Source: an uncultured Acetatifactor sp. (GTDB lineage: Bacteria; Bacillota; Clostridia; Lachnospirales; Lachnospiraceae). From it: a stretch of 16,986 bases of DNA. Location: contig CAJUFO010000073.1 in the NCBI GenBank assembly GCA_910585615.1, positions 1-16,986 on the forward strand, in the 5' to 3' direction. How positions within the stretch are numbered: the stretch's first letter is position 1; each line of letters starts with the position of its first letter. The position numbers and the translations under genes were made by a program. The notes beneath the pieces are model-generated. The model worked only from the letters and a program-made list of their open reading frames with translations. It did not search any database and was not told the DNA's origin. Shown piece by piece: positions 6,541 through 15,094 of this stretch.

Positions 6541-7736
6541 ATGGATGAAAGGGTTTCCATGGATAAACTGAGAGAATTCTTCCGGCAGCTGCCGGATCAA
6601 AATATCATACAGATTACACTGAGCAATACGAGGGATGCGGAAAAGGCCTCGAAGGTGAAGGTTCGCCCGGTGCTTATCCGGGGAAGGATATGCTTTCAGG
6701 AGACATTGTTCCGCGGCACGCAGGTGTTCCACACGAACCTGGAGCGGGAGGAGCTGGAGGGACGCCTGGCGGGATATATGGAGGGGCTATTCCGGCAGGC
6801 GCAGATAAGCTGCGCCTGCCTGGAAGCCAGCGTCCTGGTCAGCAGAAAGGGCGCGGTGTCCATCAAGACCAAAAAGCGCGAGGGCCAGGGAGGGGAGGAG
6901 CTCCCGGACATGTCCCACGACCGCTCCAAGCGCTACATCCTGCCCGAGGGGGAACCGGTGGACTTCCTGGTGAGCCTGGGCGTGCAGACGCCCGATGGGA
7001 AAGTGGTCAGGGCGAAATACGACAAGTTCCGGCAGATCAACCGCTATCTGGAGTTCATCGAGGATGTGCTGGAGAAGCTTCCCGCGGGCCGCACCATCCG
7101 CATCGTGGACTTCGGCTGCGGGAAGTCCTATCTGACCTTCGGCATGTATTATTATCTGAACCGCATCCAGGGCAGGGACACCCGGGTGACGGGGCTGGAT
7201 CTGAAGGCGGATGTGATCGGCCGCTGCAGCAGGCTGGCCGAGGAGCTGCATTACGACGGCCTGCGCTTTCGGCAGGGGGACATCAGCGACTATGAGGACG
7301 CGGAGAAGGTGGACATGGTGGTCTCCTCCACGCCTGCGACAAGGCCACGGACTATGCCCTGGAGAAGGCCGTAAAGTGGGGAGCTCATGTAATCCTGGCG
7401 GTGCCCTGCTGCCAGCATGAGCTGAACGGCCAGATCCGGTGCCCGGAGCTTGGGCCCGTCCTGCGCTACGGCGTAATCAGGGAGCGCATGGCGGCATTGA
7501 TCACGGATGCCCTGCGGGCCGACCTGCTGGAGGAAAAGGGGTACGACGTGCAGATTCTGGAGTTCATTGACATGGAGCACACACCAAAGAACCTGATGAT
7601 CCGGGCCGTGAAGTCCGCTGCCATGCGCCCCATGGGATTCCGGGCGGCAGAGCATGAAGGGCTGAAGCGCGCCATGGAATTGCTGCACGTGAATCCTGCC
7701 CTGAAGGAGCTGCTATATGAAGAAGACGATCGTTAA
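6541..7736 (+). pseudogene. SAM-dependent methyltransferase (Methyltransf_32 type), frameshifted
   Basis: Frame 1 runs from the ATG at 6541 (an alternative ATG at 6559 has the better spaced AAAGGG) and contains the SAM-binding motif VDFGCGKSYLTFGMYYYL starting near residue 189. It then degenerates into VVSSTPATRPRT and stops at 7374. Adding one C after 7326 restores VVSLHACDKATDYAL, the expected continuation of this family, and joins it to the +2 frame. That frame continues VILAVPCCQHELNGQI and ends at 7736. The repaired protein would have 398 residues. The second half remains open and well conserved, so the lesion is recent, a sequencing error, or a programmed shift. Substrate is unknown; RNA or a small molecule are both possible. 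The 3' end overlaps the next gene by 20 bases. Confidence 0.82.
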
Positions 7737-10239
7737 GCTTTTGGTCTGCTGTCTTGTCTTTCTGCTGACAGTGACCTTCGTGAACAAATTCATGAACAGA
7801 GGGCATGACAATATGACCATGGAAATGGCTCCGGCCTCTTTTCCCCTGGTCACCATGGTGATGAGAGGAACCGAGTGCAACCAGCTCCACGGCTATGGGA
7901 GTCCTGTGGACATGGCTTTCCAGAGGGACGTGGTGACGGTCCTGGGAGAGGACAGGGATACAGGATTTGTGGTAGAGACCTTCGGGGAGGAGGTTACGGG
8001 CATCTCCATGCAGGTGAGGAGCGCGGACGGCTCCAGGCTGGTCGAGGATACCGAAATCACCGACTATGTGGAGACGGAAGGACAGATCAGCGGGCATATC
8101 GCTCTGAAAGATTTGATTGAACGGGATACCGAGTATCTGCTGACGGTGCTCCTCTCGTTGGAGGGGGACAGGCAGGTCTCCTATTATACCAGGGTCATAT
8201 GGAGCGACAGCCTGCATGTGGAGGAGAAGATAGCCTTCTGTCTGGACTTCCATGAGCGCCTGTACGACAAAGAGGCGGCCAGGGAGCTGACCAAGTACAT
8301 GGAATCCGATTCCAGGCTGGAGGACAACAGCTCCTACCATAATGTGAACATCTACAGCAGCTTCCGGCAGCTTACCTGGGGAGACCTGGCGGTGGAGGAG
8401 ATTGGGGAGCCCATGGTCCGGCTGACGGAGATTGGGGAGCAGACGGCATCCCTTCTCATGGACTATATGGTGGCTACCTCCGAGGAGGGGCAGCTTACCT
8501 ATTACCGGATGCAGGAGCACTATCGGATTCGCTATACCACGGACAGGATTTACCTGCTGGCTTACGAGCGCACCATGGATCAGATTCCGGACGAGGAAAG
8601 GCTGCGCGTGGACGACCGGATTGTGCTGGGCATTACCGGGGAAGATGTGGCTATGCAGGAGAGCGAGGACGGGAATATAATAGCGTTTGTGGCTTCAAAT
8701 CGGCTCTTCTGCTACAATATCACCACCAACAAGCTCACTTTGGCCTTCAGCTTCTATGACGCGGAGAACGCGGATGCCCGCACCATGTACGATCAGCATG
8801 CCATCAAGATTCTGGACATGGACGAGGGCGGCAATATGCAGTTCGCCGTCTACGGATACATGAACCGCGGAAGGCACGAGGGGGAGGTGGGCATCCAGTT
8901 CTACACCTATAACAGCGGACAGAACACGGTGGAGGAACTGCTCTACATCCCCTATGACAGACCGTATTCCGTGTTGGCGGTGCAGATGGAGCGCCTGCTC
9001 TACCTGAACCGGGAGCAGAAGCTGTATCTGATGCTGGACGGCGGGGTATATGGAATTGACCTGGTACGAAAATCCTGCTCCAGGCTGATAGAAATCACCC
9101 ATGACGAGGGACTCCAGGTGTCGGAGAACCACAAAATCGTGGTCTGGCCTTCCGGGGAGGACATCTACCACAGCAGCGAGCTAAACATCCGAAACCTGAG
9201 CACCGATGTTCAGAAAAGCATTACAGTGCCTCAGGGGGAGGCTATCCGTCCCCTGGGCTTCATGGACGAGGACATCATATACGGCATCGCCAACGGGGCG
9301 GACGTGGTAGAGGAGCATTCAGGCAGGATTTTCTTTCCCATGTATGCCATATGCATCTGCAATTCTGACGGAGAGCTGCTGAAGGAGTACCGCCAGGCGG
9401 GGGTCTATGTCACCAGCTGTACCGTGACCGACAACCAGATTACGCTGGACAGGGCCATGCGCCTGGAGTCCGGCGCCTATCAGGAGATAGAGCAGGATCA
9501 TGTCATGAACAACACGGAGGGGGAGACAGGCAGGAATGTGGTGACCGCCGTGGACACGGAGCGCTATAAGCGGTGCATGGAGATTCGGATGCGCAAGTCA
9601 CCGGAGGGGAAGTCGCCTATGGTGCTGACGCCCAAGGAGGTAGTGTACGAGGGCGGCAGAAAGCTTCTTCTGCCGGAGGCCGGAGAGAGCGAGCGGTACT
9701 ATGTGTACGGAGCCTATGGGGCCTGCGGCATCTTCTGCTCCTCTGCCCGGGCCGTGGATATGGCTTATGATGTGGCCGGAGTGGTCATAGACGAAGGCGG
9801 GCGCAGAATCTGGCTGCGGGGGAACCGGGCCGCCAAGAACCAGATTATGGCAATCAAGGAGGCGGAAGCTACGCCGGAGAGGGGAGCGCTTGCCACCTGC
9901 CTGGACACCATGCTGGGCTATGAGGGCGTGGTCAGGAACACCCAGTACCATTTGGGCAGGGGCGACACGATTCGGGACATTCTTCAGGAGAGCCTGCCGG
10001 ATGCGGCGATTCTGGACCTGGCGGGCTGCAGCCTGGATGCGGTGCTGTATTATGTGAACCAGGACATTCCCGTGCTGGCCTTGGTGGGAGATGGGGCGGT
10101 GCTGCTGGTGGGCTTCAATGAGATTGAGGTCGGCATCATGGATCCTTCCACCGGCACCATATACACCATGAAGAACAGCGAGGCCGCCGCCTGGTTCGAG
10201 GAGAGCGGGAACCAGTTCATCACCTATCTGAGAGAATAG
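7717..10239 (+). CDS. Membrane-anchored protein with C-terminal degenerate C39-like domain
   Basis: This is an 840-residue protein of unknown role. AAGGAG (7704-7709) sits 7 bases before the ATG. A single hydrophobic helix at residues 5-22 after a KK pair should anchor it with the bulk outside the cell; no lipobox is seen. The middle (about 250-620) has repeated short beta-strand patterns that could form a propeller-like fold. The last 120 residues resemble the C39 papain-like peptidase fold: ATCLDTMLGYEG, then QDIPVLALV, VLLVGFN and IMDPSTG. By that alignment the catalytic Cys position is A724 and the His position is G793, so it would be inactive. It starts inside the methyltransferase gene. 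Domain calls are by eye and uncertain. Confidence 0.85.
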   Translation: MKKTIVKLLVCCLVFLLTVTFVNKFMNRGHDNMTMEMAPASFPLVTMVMRGTECNQLHGYGSPVDMAFQRDVVTVLGEDRDTGFVVETFGEEVTGISMQVRSADGSRLVEDTEITDYVETEGQISGHIALKDLIERDTEYLLTVLLSLEGDRQVSYYTRVIWSDSLHVEEKIAFCLDFHERLYDKEAARELTKYMESDSRLEDNSSYHNVNIYSSFRQLTWGDLAVEEIGEPMVRLTEIGEQTASLLMDYMVATSEEGQLTYYRMQEHYRIRYTTDRIYLLAYERTMDQIPDEERLRVDDRIVLGITGEDVAMQESEDGNIIAFVASNRLFCYNITTNKLTLAFSFYDAENADARTMYDQHAIKILDMDEGGNMQFAVYGYMNRGRHEGEVGIQFYTYNSGQNTVEELLYIPYDRPYSVLAVQMERLLYLNREQKLYLMLDGGVYGIDLVRKSCSRLIEITHDEGLQVSENHKIVVWPSGEDIYHSSELNIRNLSTDVQKSITVPQGEAIRPLGFMDEDIIYGIANGADVVEEHSGRIFFPMYAICICNSDGELLKEYRQAGVYVTSCTVTDNQITLDRAMRLESGAYQEIEQDHVMNNTEGETGRNVVTAVDTERYKRCMEIRMRKSPEGKSPMVLTPKEVVYEGGRKLLLPEAGESERYYVYGAYGACGIFCSSARAVDMAYDVAGVVIDEGGRRIWLRGNRAAKNQIMAIKEAEATPERGALATCLDTMLGYEGVVRNTQYHLGRGDTIRDILQESLPDAAILDLAGCSLDAVLYYVNQDIPVLALVGDGAVLLVGFNEIEVGIMDPSTGTIYTMKNSEAAAWFEESGNQFITYLRE

Positions 10240-10268
10240 CGCCGCAAGAGCCACAGGTGTTTTACGGC

Positions 10269-10328
10269 TGGACGGATAAGGAAATCTATGGTAAAATATT
10301 GAAACATAAGGACATCATGTCATAAAAT
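10269..10328 (+). promoter_or_regulatory. Candidate promoters before the 176-residue membrane protein gene
   Basis: Two sigma-70-like pairs overlap here: TGGACG (10269-10274) with TAAAAT (10292-10297), 17-base spacing, and TTGAAA (10299-10304) with TAAAAT (10323-10328), 18-base spacing. The second spacer holds an 11-base perfect palindrome, GACATCATGTC (10311-10321), which could be a regulator site. Confidence 0.4.
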
Positions 10329-10395
10329 TTTCTGATAACATGGATTTATAGGAAGCATTTTATAGAAGAATACGCAAGAACCAGGAGGTAAAAAC

Positions 10396-10926
10396 ATGAA
10401 GGCAGAGAAGATACCGGCATTGATTGGCTTCGTGCTGATTATACTACTGGCCTTTCTGATCATATGGAAGGCTGGGATATTCGGCGTGTCGGAGAGCAGA
10501 CTGGAGCAGGATGCCAGGGAGAGGCAGCATGTGGAGAACGGCTGGGAGATGGCCCAGGCTGTCAATGAGGACATATGCGCCATGCTTTTCTATGATGAGA
10601 GCAGGGAGAACTATGCCTATTCCATCTACCTGACCAAAAAGGGCCTGTCCTACGGCTACTTCTACAGACAGGGAGGCACCGATACCTATATGGAAGAGGG
10701 CGTAAAGGGCGTGGTTTTTGAGGACAAGGGCATCGCGCTTCTGTCCCTGAACGAGGATAAGGTGTGCAAAATCGTAGCCGTGGACGGCAACCGGGAGGAA
10801 AAAGTGATTCAGGTGGATTCCGGGGAGCCCTTCGCGGTAGTGCTCCCCATCGACTGCGGCGCCATCACTATGTATGATGCCCAGGAAAACATCGTGACCC
10901 TCTATGACACCTTTACCGGGGCCTGA
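10396..10926 (+). CDS. Single-pass membrane protein of unknown function
   Basis: A strong AGGAGGT (10383-10389) precedes the ATG. The 176-residue protein begins with a short basic stretch and one membrane helix (about residues 8-27). A soluble domain with alternating beta-strand patterns (CAMLFYDE, YAYSIYLTKKGLSYGYFYR, VVFEDKGIALLSL, VCKIVAVDG) follows and probably faces outward. I recognise no family. It lies 156 bases after the large anchored protein and probably has its own promoter. The 3' end overlaps the convergent bioY gene by 25 bases, so the two transcripts are complementary at their ends. Confidence 0.8.
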   Translation: MKAEKIPALIGFVLIILLAFLIIWKAGIFGVSESRLEQDARERQHVENGWEMAQAVNEDICAMLFYDESRENYAYSIYLTKKGLSYGYFYRQGGTDTYMEEGVKGVVFEDKGIALLSLNEDKVCKIVAVDGNREEKVIQVDSGEPFAVVLPIDCGAITMYDAQENIVTLYDTFTGA

Positions 10927-11498
10927 GCTGAAAGCAGCCCTGCCTGCAGTAGCCGTTTGCGCAGGCGGCTCCCCACGGCCATGCCGACGATGAGCTTCAC
11001 GATGTCCAGGGGAAGGTAAGGGACGACGCCCAGGAATAAGGCTTCTATGAATCCGATGGACTGCTGGCGGGCCAGCCATACTGTGCCGAACAAATACCCC
11101 ACTACGCTGCCCAGAATCATGCCGCCCAGGGTAGGCAGGAGTTTCCCCTTCCCCCTGTCCACGGAGAATCCGCAGAGCAGGGCCATGAAGACATAGCCGA
11201 TGATATAGCCGCCGGTGGGGCCGAAAAGCTTTTGTGGGCCGCCAGCAAAGCCCGTGAACACAGGCAGGCCGGCCAGCCCCAGCAGAATGTAGGTGATGAC
11301 GCTCAAGGTGCCCAGCTTCATGCCCAGTACGGAGCATAGGAAGTAGATGCCCAGGAAGCCCAGGGATATGGGAACCGGGCTGATGGGGATGTTCAGGGAC
11401 AGGGGGCCCAGGATGCAGAGGACTGCCGTCATCAGGCCTGTGAGGGCCAGCTGCTTGACGTTCAGTCCGGAGGTTTGTGCCTTTGCGGGGGTGCTCAT
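10902..11498 (-). CDS. bioY: Biotin ECF transporter substrate-binding protein BioY
   Basis: This is the membrane S component that binds biotin and works with the energy-coupling factor module (EcfT and two ATPases). The start is the ATG at 11498 (MSTPAKAQTS) with AAGAGGT upstream; a TTG start at 11534 would sit inside a BirA operator. The 198-residue protein has about six hydrophobic segments and the BioY signature GLPVFTGFAGGPQKLFGPTGG (about 77-97, given here in part), plus LPLDIVKLIVG near 162. No ecfT or ecfA genes are in the window, so it likely shares an ECF module encoded elsewhere. Two BirA-type operators lie over its promoter, indicating repression when biotin is plentiful. Confidence 0.95.
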   Translation of the reverse strand: MSTPAKAQTSGLNVKQLALTGLMTAVLCILGPLSLNIPISPVPISLGFLGIYFLCSVLGMKLGTLSVITYILLGLAGLPVFTGFAGGPQKLFGPTGGYIIGYVFMALLCGFSVDRGKGKLLPTLGGMILGSVVGYLFGTVWLARQQSIGFIEALFLGVVPYLPLDIVKLIVGMAVGSRLRKRLLQAGLLSAQAPVKVS

Positions 11499-11522
11499 TT
11501 CGCTTACCTCTTTTCTTTTTTT

Positions 11523-11555
11523 ATTGTCAACCAAAAATAAAATATGGATGACAAT
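11523..11555 (-). promoter_or_regulatory. BirA-type operator 1 of bioY
   Basis: ATTGTCAACC, 13 bases, then GGATGACAAT form a dyad with the classic Firmicute BirA layout (a TTGT.AACC half-site and its inverted repeat). One arm pair is mismatched. It starts 5 bases downstream of the -10 box and should cover the transcription start. Confidence 0.8.
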
Positions 11556-11560
11556 TCAGA

Positions 11561-11589
11561 AGTATATATTAATCCGGACGAAATGTCAA
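11561..11589 (-). promoter_or_regulatory. bioY promoter
   Basis: On the minus strand, TTGACA (11584-11589) and TATACT (11561-11566) are 17 bases apart. This is close to the sigma-70/sigma-A consensus. The -35 box lies inside BirA operator 2. Confidence 0.8.
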
Positions 11590-11614
11590 CCTAAAATAGA
11601 AAATGGTTTACAAT
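11582..11614 (-). promoter_or_regulatory. BirA-type operator 2 of bioY
   Basis: AATGTCAACC, 13 bases, then GGTTTACAAT form a second dyad with the same spacer length as operator 1. It overlaps the -35 box of the bioY promoter, so binding should block RNA polymerase. Confidence 0.78.
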
Positions 11615-11627
11615 AGGCTGCAACACT

Positions 11628-12812
11628 CTACAATTCTCCATTCTTGTACCGCGCCACGATGCTCGTGATTCTCTCATTGGGATTCAGCAGATCGCTGATG
11701 GAGGAATCATGGTTCAGGGTATCGATGATATAGGCGATGTATTTGCTCATGTCGCAGTTGATGTACCATTCCCTGCGCAGCAGCTCCGGCGTCTGATAGA
11801 TTAGGTTCGTGGTCAGCACCCGGTCGATGATGCCGTCCTCATAGGCCCGGTCGAATTTGTCCAGGCCGCTGGTGAACAGTCCGAAGGTGGAGAAGACGAA
11901 TATCTTGTGCGCCTTGCGGCTCTTCAGCTCGGCGGCTACTTCCAGCACGCTGTCCCCGGAGGAGATCATGTCGTCGATGATGATCATGTCCTTTCCTTCC
12001 ACGCTGGTGCCCAGGAACTCATGGGCGATGATGGGATTGCGCCCATTCACTATCCTCGTATAGTCCCGCCTCTTATAGAACATGCCCATATCCAGCCCCA
12101 AAACATTGGCACAATAGATGGCCCGGGTCATACCGCCCTCGTCCGGGCTTATGACCATCATGTGGTCGGCGTCTATCTGCAGGTCGCTCACATGGCCCAA
12201 CAGCCCCTTGATGAACTGGTAGGCGGGCTGTACGGTCTCGAAGCCGTGCAGGGGGATGGCGTTCTGGACCCTGGGGTCATGGGCATCGAAGGTGATGATA
12301 TTGTCCACGCCCATCTGCGTCAGCTCCTGAAGCGCCAGGGCGCAGTCCAGGGATTCCCTGTTGGAGCGCTTATGCTGGCGGCTTTCGTACAGGAAGGGCA
12401 TAATCACCGTGATGCGGCGGGCCTTTCCGCCCACAGCGGCAATGATCCGCTTCAGATCCTGGTAGTGGTCATCCGGCGACATGTGGTTCTCCTGGCCGCC
12501 CAGGCGGTAGGTCAGGGAATAGTTGCACACATCCACCAGCAGATAAAGGTCGAAGCCCCGGACGGATTCCAGGATCGTCCCCTTGGCCTCCCCGGAGCCG
12601 AAGCGTGGAACCTTTGCCTGCAGCAGGTAGGAGCCCCTCTGATAACCGGAGAAGGCCAGAGATTCCTTGTGCTCGCTCTCCCGCTCAGCCCTCCACCTCA
12701 CCAGGTATTTGTCGATTTGCTCGGAGAGGGGCCTGCAGCCCTCCAGTGCGATGATTCCCAGAGAGCCTACGGGAATGGTTTCCAAGTTCCTTTTTTCTTC
12801 GCGGTTGCCCAT
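11628..12812 (-). CDS. prs: Ribose-phosphate pyrophosphokinase, long divergent form
   Basis: This enzyme would make PRPP from ribose 5-phosphate and ATP, for nucleotide, His and Trp synthesis. Family marks are all present but altered: YESRQHKRSNRES (142-154) for the usual YARQDRK loop, FDAHDPRVQNA (175-185) for DLHA.QIQGFF, PDEGGMTRA (223-231), KRRD (247-250) and the PRPP loop IIIDDMISSGDS (277-288) for DDMIDTAGT. At 394 residues it is about 80 longer than classical Prs; extra sequence is at the N-terminus and near 55-110. An AGAAAGGGA precedes the ATG. It follows the helicase loader gene by 85 bases on the same strand. Whether it is the cell's only Prs cannot be told from here. Confidence 0.88.
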   Translation of the reverse strand: MGNREEKRNLETIPVGSLGIIALEGCRPLSEQIDKYLVRWRAERESEHKESLAFSGYQRGSYLLQAKVPRFGSGEAKGTILESVRGFDLYLLVDVCNYSLTYRLGGQENHMSPDDHYQDLKRIIAAVGGKARRITVIMPFLYESRQHKRSNRESLDCALALQELTQMGVDNIITFDAHDPRVQNAIPLHGFETVQPAYQFIKGLLGHVSDLQIDADHMMVISPDEGGMTRAIYCANVLGLDMGMFYKRRDYTRIVNGRNPIIAHEFLGTSVEGKDMIIIDDMISSGDSVLEVAAELKSRKAHKIFVFSTFGLFTSGLDKFDRAYEDGIIDRVLTTNLIYQTPELLRREWYINCDMSKYIAYIIDTLNHDSSISDLLNPNERITSIVARYKNGEL

Positions 12813-12837
12813 GATGTATCCCTTTCTGTTCTTTTAC

Positions 12838-12853
12838 ATGCAGGTTTCTGCAT
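12838..12853. repeat. Small perfect inverted repeat upstream of prs
   Basis: ATGCAG-GTTT-CTGCAT forms a 6-pair hairpin in the 5' leader of prs (minus strand). No T-run follows on the minus strand, so it is not a terminator for the gene before it. Confidence 0.45.
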
Positions 12854-12897
12854 TTTTGTCTGAAGCCGGAAGAAGTCCTCGATGAGTTTTCCTAAAT

Positions 12898-13890
12898 TTA
12901 TGTAGCGGGGGCGTTGGACAGGCGCTTTTTCAGGATGCGTATGTCCGGCCCTGTGAAACTGCACAACGTGAAGCTGCTGGTGATTCGGGAGAAGACGCGG
13001 TCAGAATAACGGTTCCGGAGCTCCTCCAGGCTGATGTTGGTGGAAATCAGGGTGGATTTTCCGCTCAGGTGCCGCTCGTTGAGGCAGGCGAACAACGAGG
13101 AGGTCACAAAGTTGTTGGTGATTTCCGTTCCCAAATCGTCGATGATCAACAGGTCGCAGCCATAGAGATCCTCGCAGAAATCCTGCAGGCCCTCCTTCAG
13201 CCGCCCGTCAAAGGTATATCTGGCCAGCATGTCGAATAAGCCGGCGGCGCTGAAATAGATGACAGAATTGCCCCGCTGGAGAAGCTCCTTGGCGATGCAG
13301 CCGGAGAGGAAGCTTTTCCCGGTGCCTACGGCACCATAGAAGAAGAGGTTCTGGCAGTTGCCCTCGAACTCCTGTATGAACCTGCGGCTGACGCCAACTG
13401 CCGCCTGGAAGCGGCGCAAATCCTCCCCCTGATAATATTCATACGAAAGAACGGAAAAATTCTCCCGCACTATCATTTCCTGTATGTGGGACTGAGCATA
13501 CAGGATCGAAATCTCCTGCTGCCGGAAGCAATGACACTTTGCTTTAAGCCCTTCTGGCGAGGCGATGTAACCGGTGTCTTGACAGTCCGGGCACCTATAG
13601 ACGGGTTCCAGATAATCCGCCGGGAAGCCGTGTTCCACAAGCAGGCGCTTACGCCTCTGGGCGATTTCCGCAAGCTCCTCCCGGAGCCCTGACAGCGCGG
13701 CATCATCCCCCTCCAGCAGGCGCTTCGCACGGGCTACGGAGAGAGTGCTGACGGATTCGCACAGGGGCAGATACTCCGGAATGGCCTCACAGACCTCCTG
13801 CCTCCTGGCGTCCTCCAGGGCACGGTTCTCGTCCCTTGTGCGCTGGTATTCCTTTATGATGGCTTCGTATTGAGAATTGCTCAGTGCCAT
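12898..13890 (-). CDS. DnaC/DnaI-type replicative helicase loader
   Basis: This AAA+ ATPase would load the DnaB-type helicase during replication initiation and restart. The 330 residues are close to Bacillus DnaI (about 311). The N-terminal half is helical with a zinc-binding cluster, CPDC (C100, C103) and CHC (C119, C121). The ATPase core has Walker A GAVGTGKS (186-193), Walker B LLIIDDLG (247-254), sensor 1 STN (283-285) and SDRVFSRI (296-303) with candidate finger arginines. A CAGGAGA precedes the ATG. It begins 23 bases after the DnaD-like gene ends, so they form one transcription unit, a primosome pair. Confidence 0.92.
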   Translation of the reverse strand: MALSNSQYEAIIKEYQRTRDENRALEDARRQEVCEAIPEYLPLCESVSTLSVARAKRLLEGDDAALSGLREELAEIAQRRKRLLVEHGFPADYLEPVYRCPDCQDTGYIASPEGLKAKCHCFRQQEISILYAQSHIQEMIVRENFSVLSYEYYQGEDLRRFQAAVGVSRRFIQEFEGNCQNLFFYGAVGTGKSFLSGCIAKELLQRGNSVIYFSAAGLFDMLARYTFDGRLKEGLQDFCEDLYGCDLLIIDDLGTEITNNFVTSSLFACLNERHLSGKSTLISTNISLEELRNRYSDRVFSRITSSFTLCSFTGPDIRILKKRLSNAPAT

Positions 13891-13913
13891 TATGGTCTCC
13901 TGTCCCTATGCCC

Positions 13914-15032
13914 TTAATTGCTGACCAGTTCCTTCTCCAGGGCAGCAAAGTCATAGTTGTGCTGCGGAAACTGATTGAAGCGGTTGCCCGACTGCTTCGG
14001 GGGATTGGAGGAGGCGTTCTTCCTACGCTGCTGGTGCAGATCGTCAATCCCCTGGATATCGGCCTTGTGGTGCACGTTCTGGCGCTTCCAGCTGCTTAAG
14101 ATGCTCTCGGCATACTCGAAGCGGTGCTTGTCCGTCGCCAGCACGGTGCGCTCGCAGGCTTCGATGATGATGTCCATGGAAAAGCCGTAATCCTTCAGCC
14201 AGCGGGTGATGAACTCCATCTCCTTGGCGGTGGGAGAGTTGCTTTTGCCCAGGCCGTTCATGATGGTGTAGATATTCCTGTCATAGCGGGTGGCCTGCTT
14301 CTGGGCCTGCTTCGGGGTGGAGATGCCCTCCTGCGCCCAATTCACGGCTACCTTCTCTATGTATTTGAAATCCTTTTTGCCCCTGTCCACACAGTACTGG
14401 AGCAGATAGTCAATCAGATCATCGGAAAAGTGCAGCACGTCAGTAAAGTACAGGATGGTCTTGATCTCGGAAGGCGTCAGCGGCTTTCCGATATAGGATT
14501 CCGCAATGAACAGAAGCTGGGTGGTCTCCTGCCTGCTCTTGAACTCCCGCAGCTGGTCGGGCGTGTAGGATGGCTTCTCATAGAGCGAGGCAGTCTGCGG
14601 CTTGTCGGGCTCCTCCGCAAGCCCTTCGGGAACGGCTCCTTCCCGGGAATCCTCCGTAGCCGCAGCCTCCATAGCGGGCATAGGCACGAAGGAGGCCGGC
14701 ATCTGGGGGACAGACCCGGAGCCTGTCCTGCCCTCGGCGTTCAAATCGTGGATATGGATTCCTACCAGATTCTTGTCCCCATCGTAATCCAGGCTGAGGA
14801 GCTGCTGCCTCTCCCAGTATTTCAGGGCCCGCAGTACATCCTTCTCCGTGTGGTTGAACTTGTCCGCGATGTCGGGCACACTGGTGGCCAGATGGGCGTT
14901 CATCATGCGGAGCAGATAGAGATAGACCTTCAGCTGCGCGTCATTGGCATCCCTCATATATTCATCGATGAAAAGATTGGACACCACTGTGGAATCCACA
15001 TGGTTATCCGGATAAATCGTTACACGCGCCAT
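13914..15032 (-). CDS. DnaD-like primosomal protein with two DnaD domains
   Basis: This protein would act with the helicase loader to remodel DNA and recruit the helicase. The start at 15032 (MARVTIYPDN) has AGGGGAG just upstream; the frame is open further back to 15296 but that stretch would run through the DnaA-box cluster and into murC. The 372 residues hold an N-terminal winged-helix region (about 30-95), a low-complexity Ala/Pro/Glu linker (100-165) and two DnaB_2/DnaD domains. Each domain ends with the YxxxIxxxW-type motif: Y224-W232 (YIEKVAVNW) and Y307-W315 (YAESILSSW). The tail is Asn/Gln-rich. Bacillus DnaD has one such domain and DnaB two; this layout is common in clostridia and may merge both jobs. 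Confidence 0.92.
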   Translation of the reverse strand: MARVTIYPDNHVDSTVVSNLFIDEYMRDANDAQLKVYLYLLRMMNAHLATSVPDIADKFNHTEKDVLRALKYWERQQLLSLDYDGDKNLVGIHIHDLNAEGRTGSGSVPQMPASFVPMPAMEAAATEDSREGAVPEGLAEEPDKPQTASLYEKPSYTPDQLREFKSRQETTQLLFIAESYIGKPLTPSEIKTILYFTDVLHFSDDLIDYLLQYCVDRGKKDFKYIEKVAVNWAQEGISTPKQAQKQATRYDRNIYTIMNGLGKSNSPTAKEMEFITRWLKDYGFSMDIIIEACERTVLATDKHRFEYAESILSSWKRQNVHHKADIQGIDDLHQQRRKNASSNPPKQSGNRFNQFPQHNYDFAALEKELVSN

Positions 15033-15094
15033 TGGTTCTCCCCTGCCTCTCAAAACAATCGTCTCACAATGCGCCGGACTGACGCAGTAGCAAA

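Noticed and set aside
11907..12863. Long open frame on the + strand opposite prs (318 codons)
   Set aside because: It is antisense to a clearly conserved gene, starts without a ribosome binding site, and its His/Gly/Val-rich translation resembles nothing. It is a codon-bias shadow.
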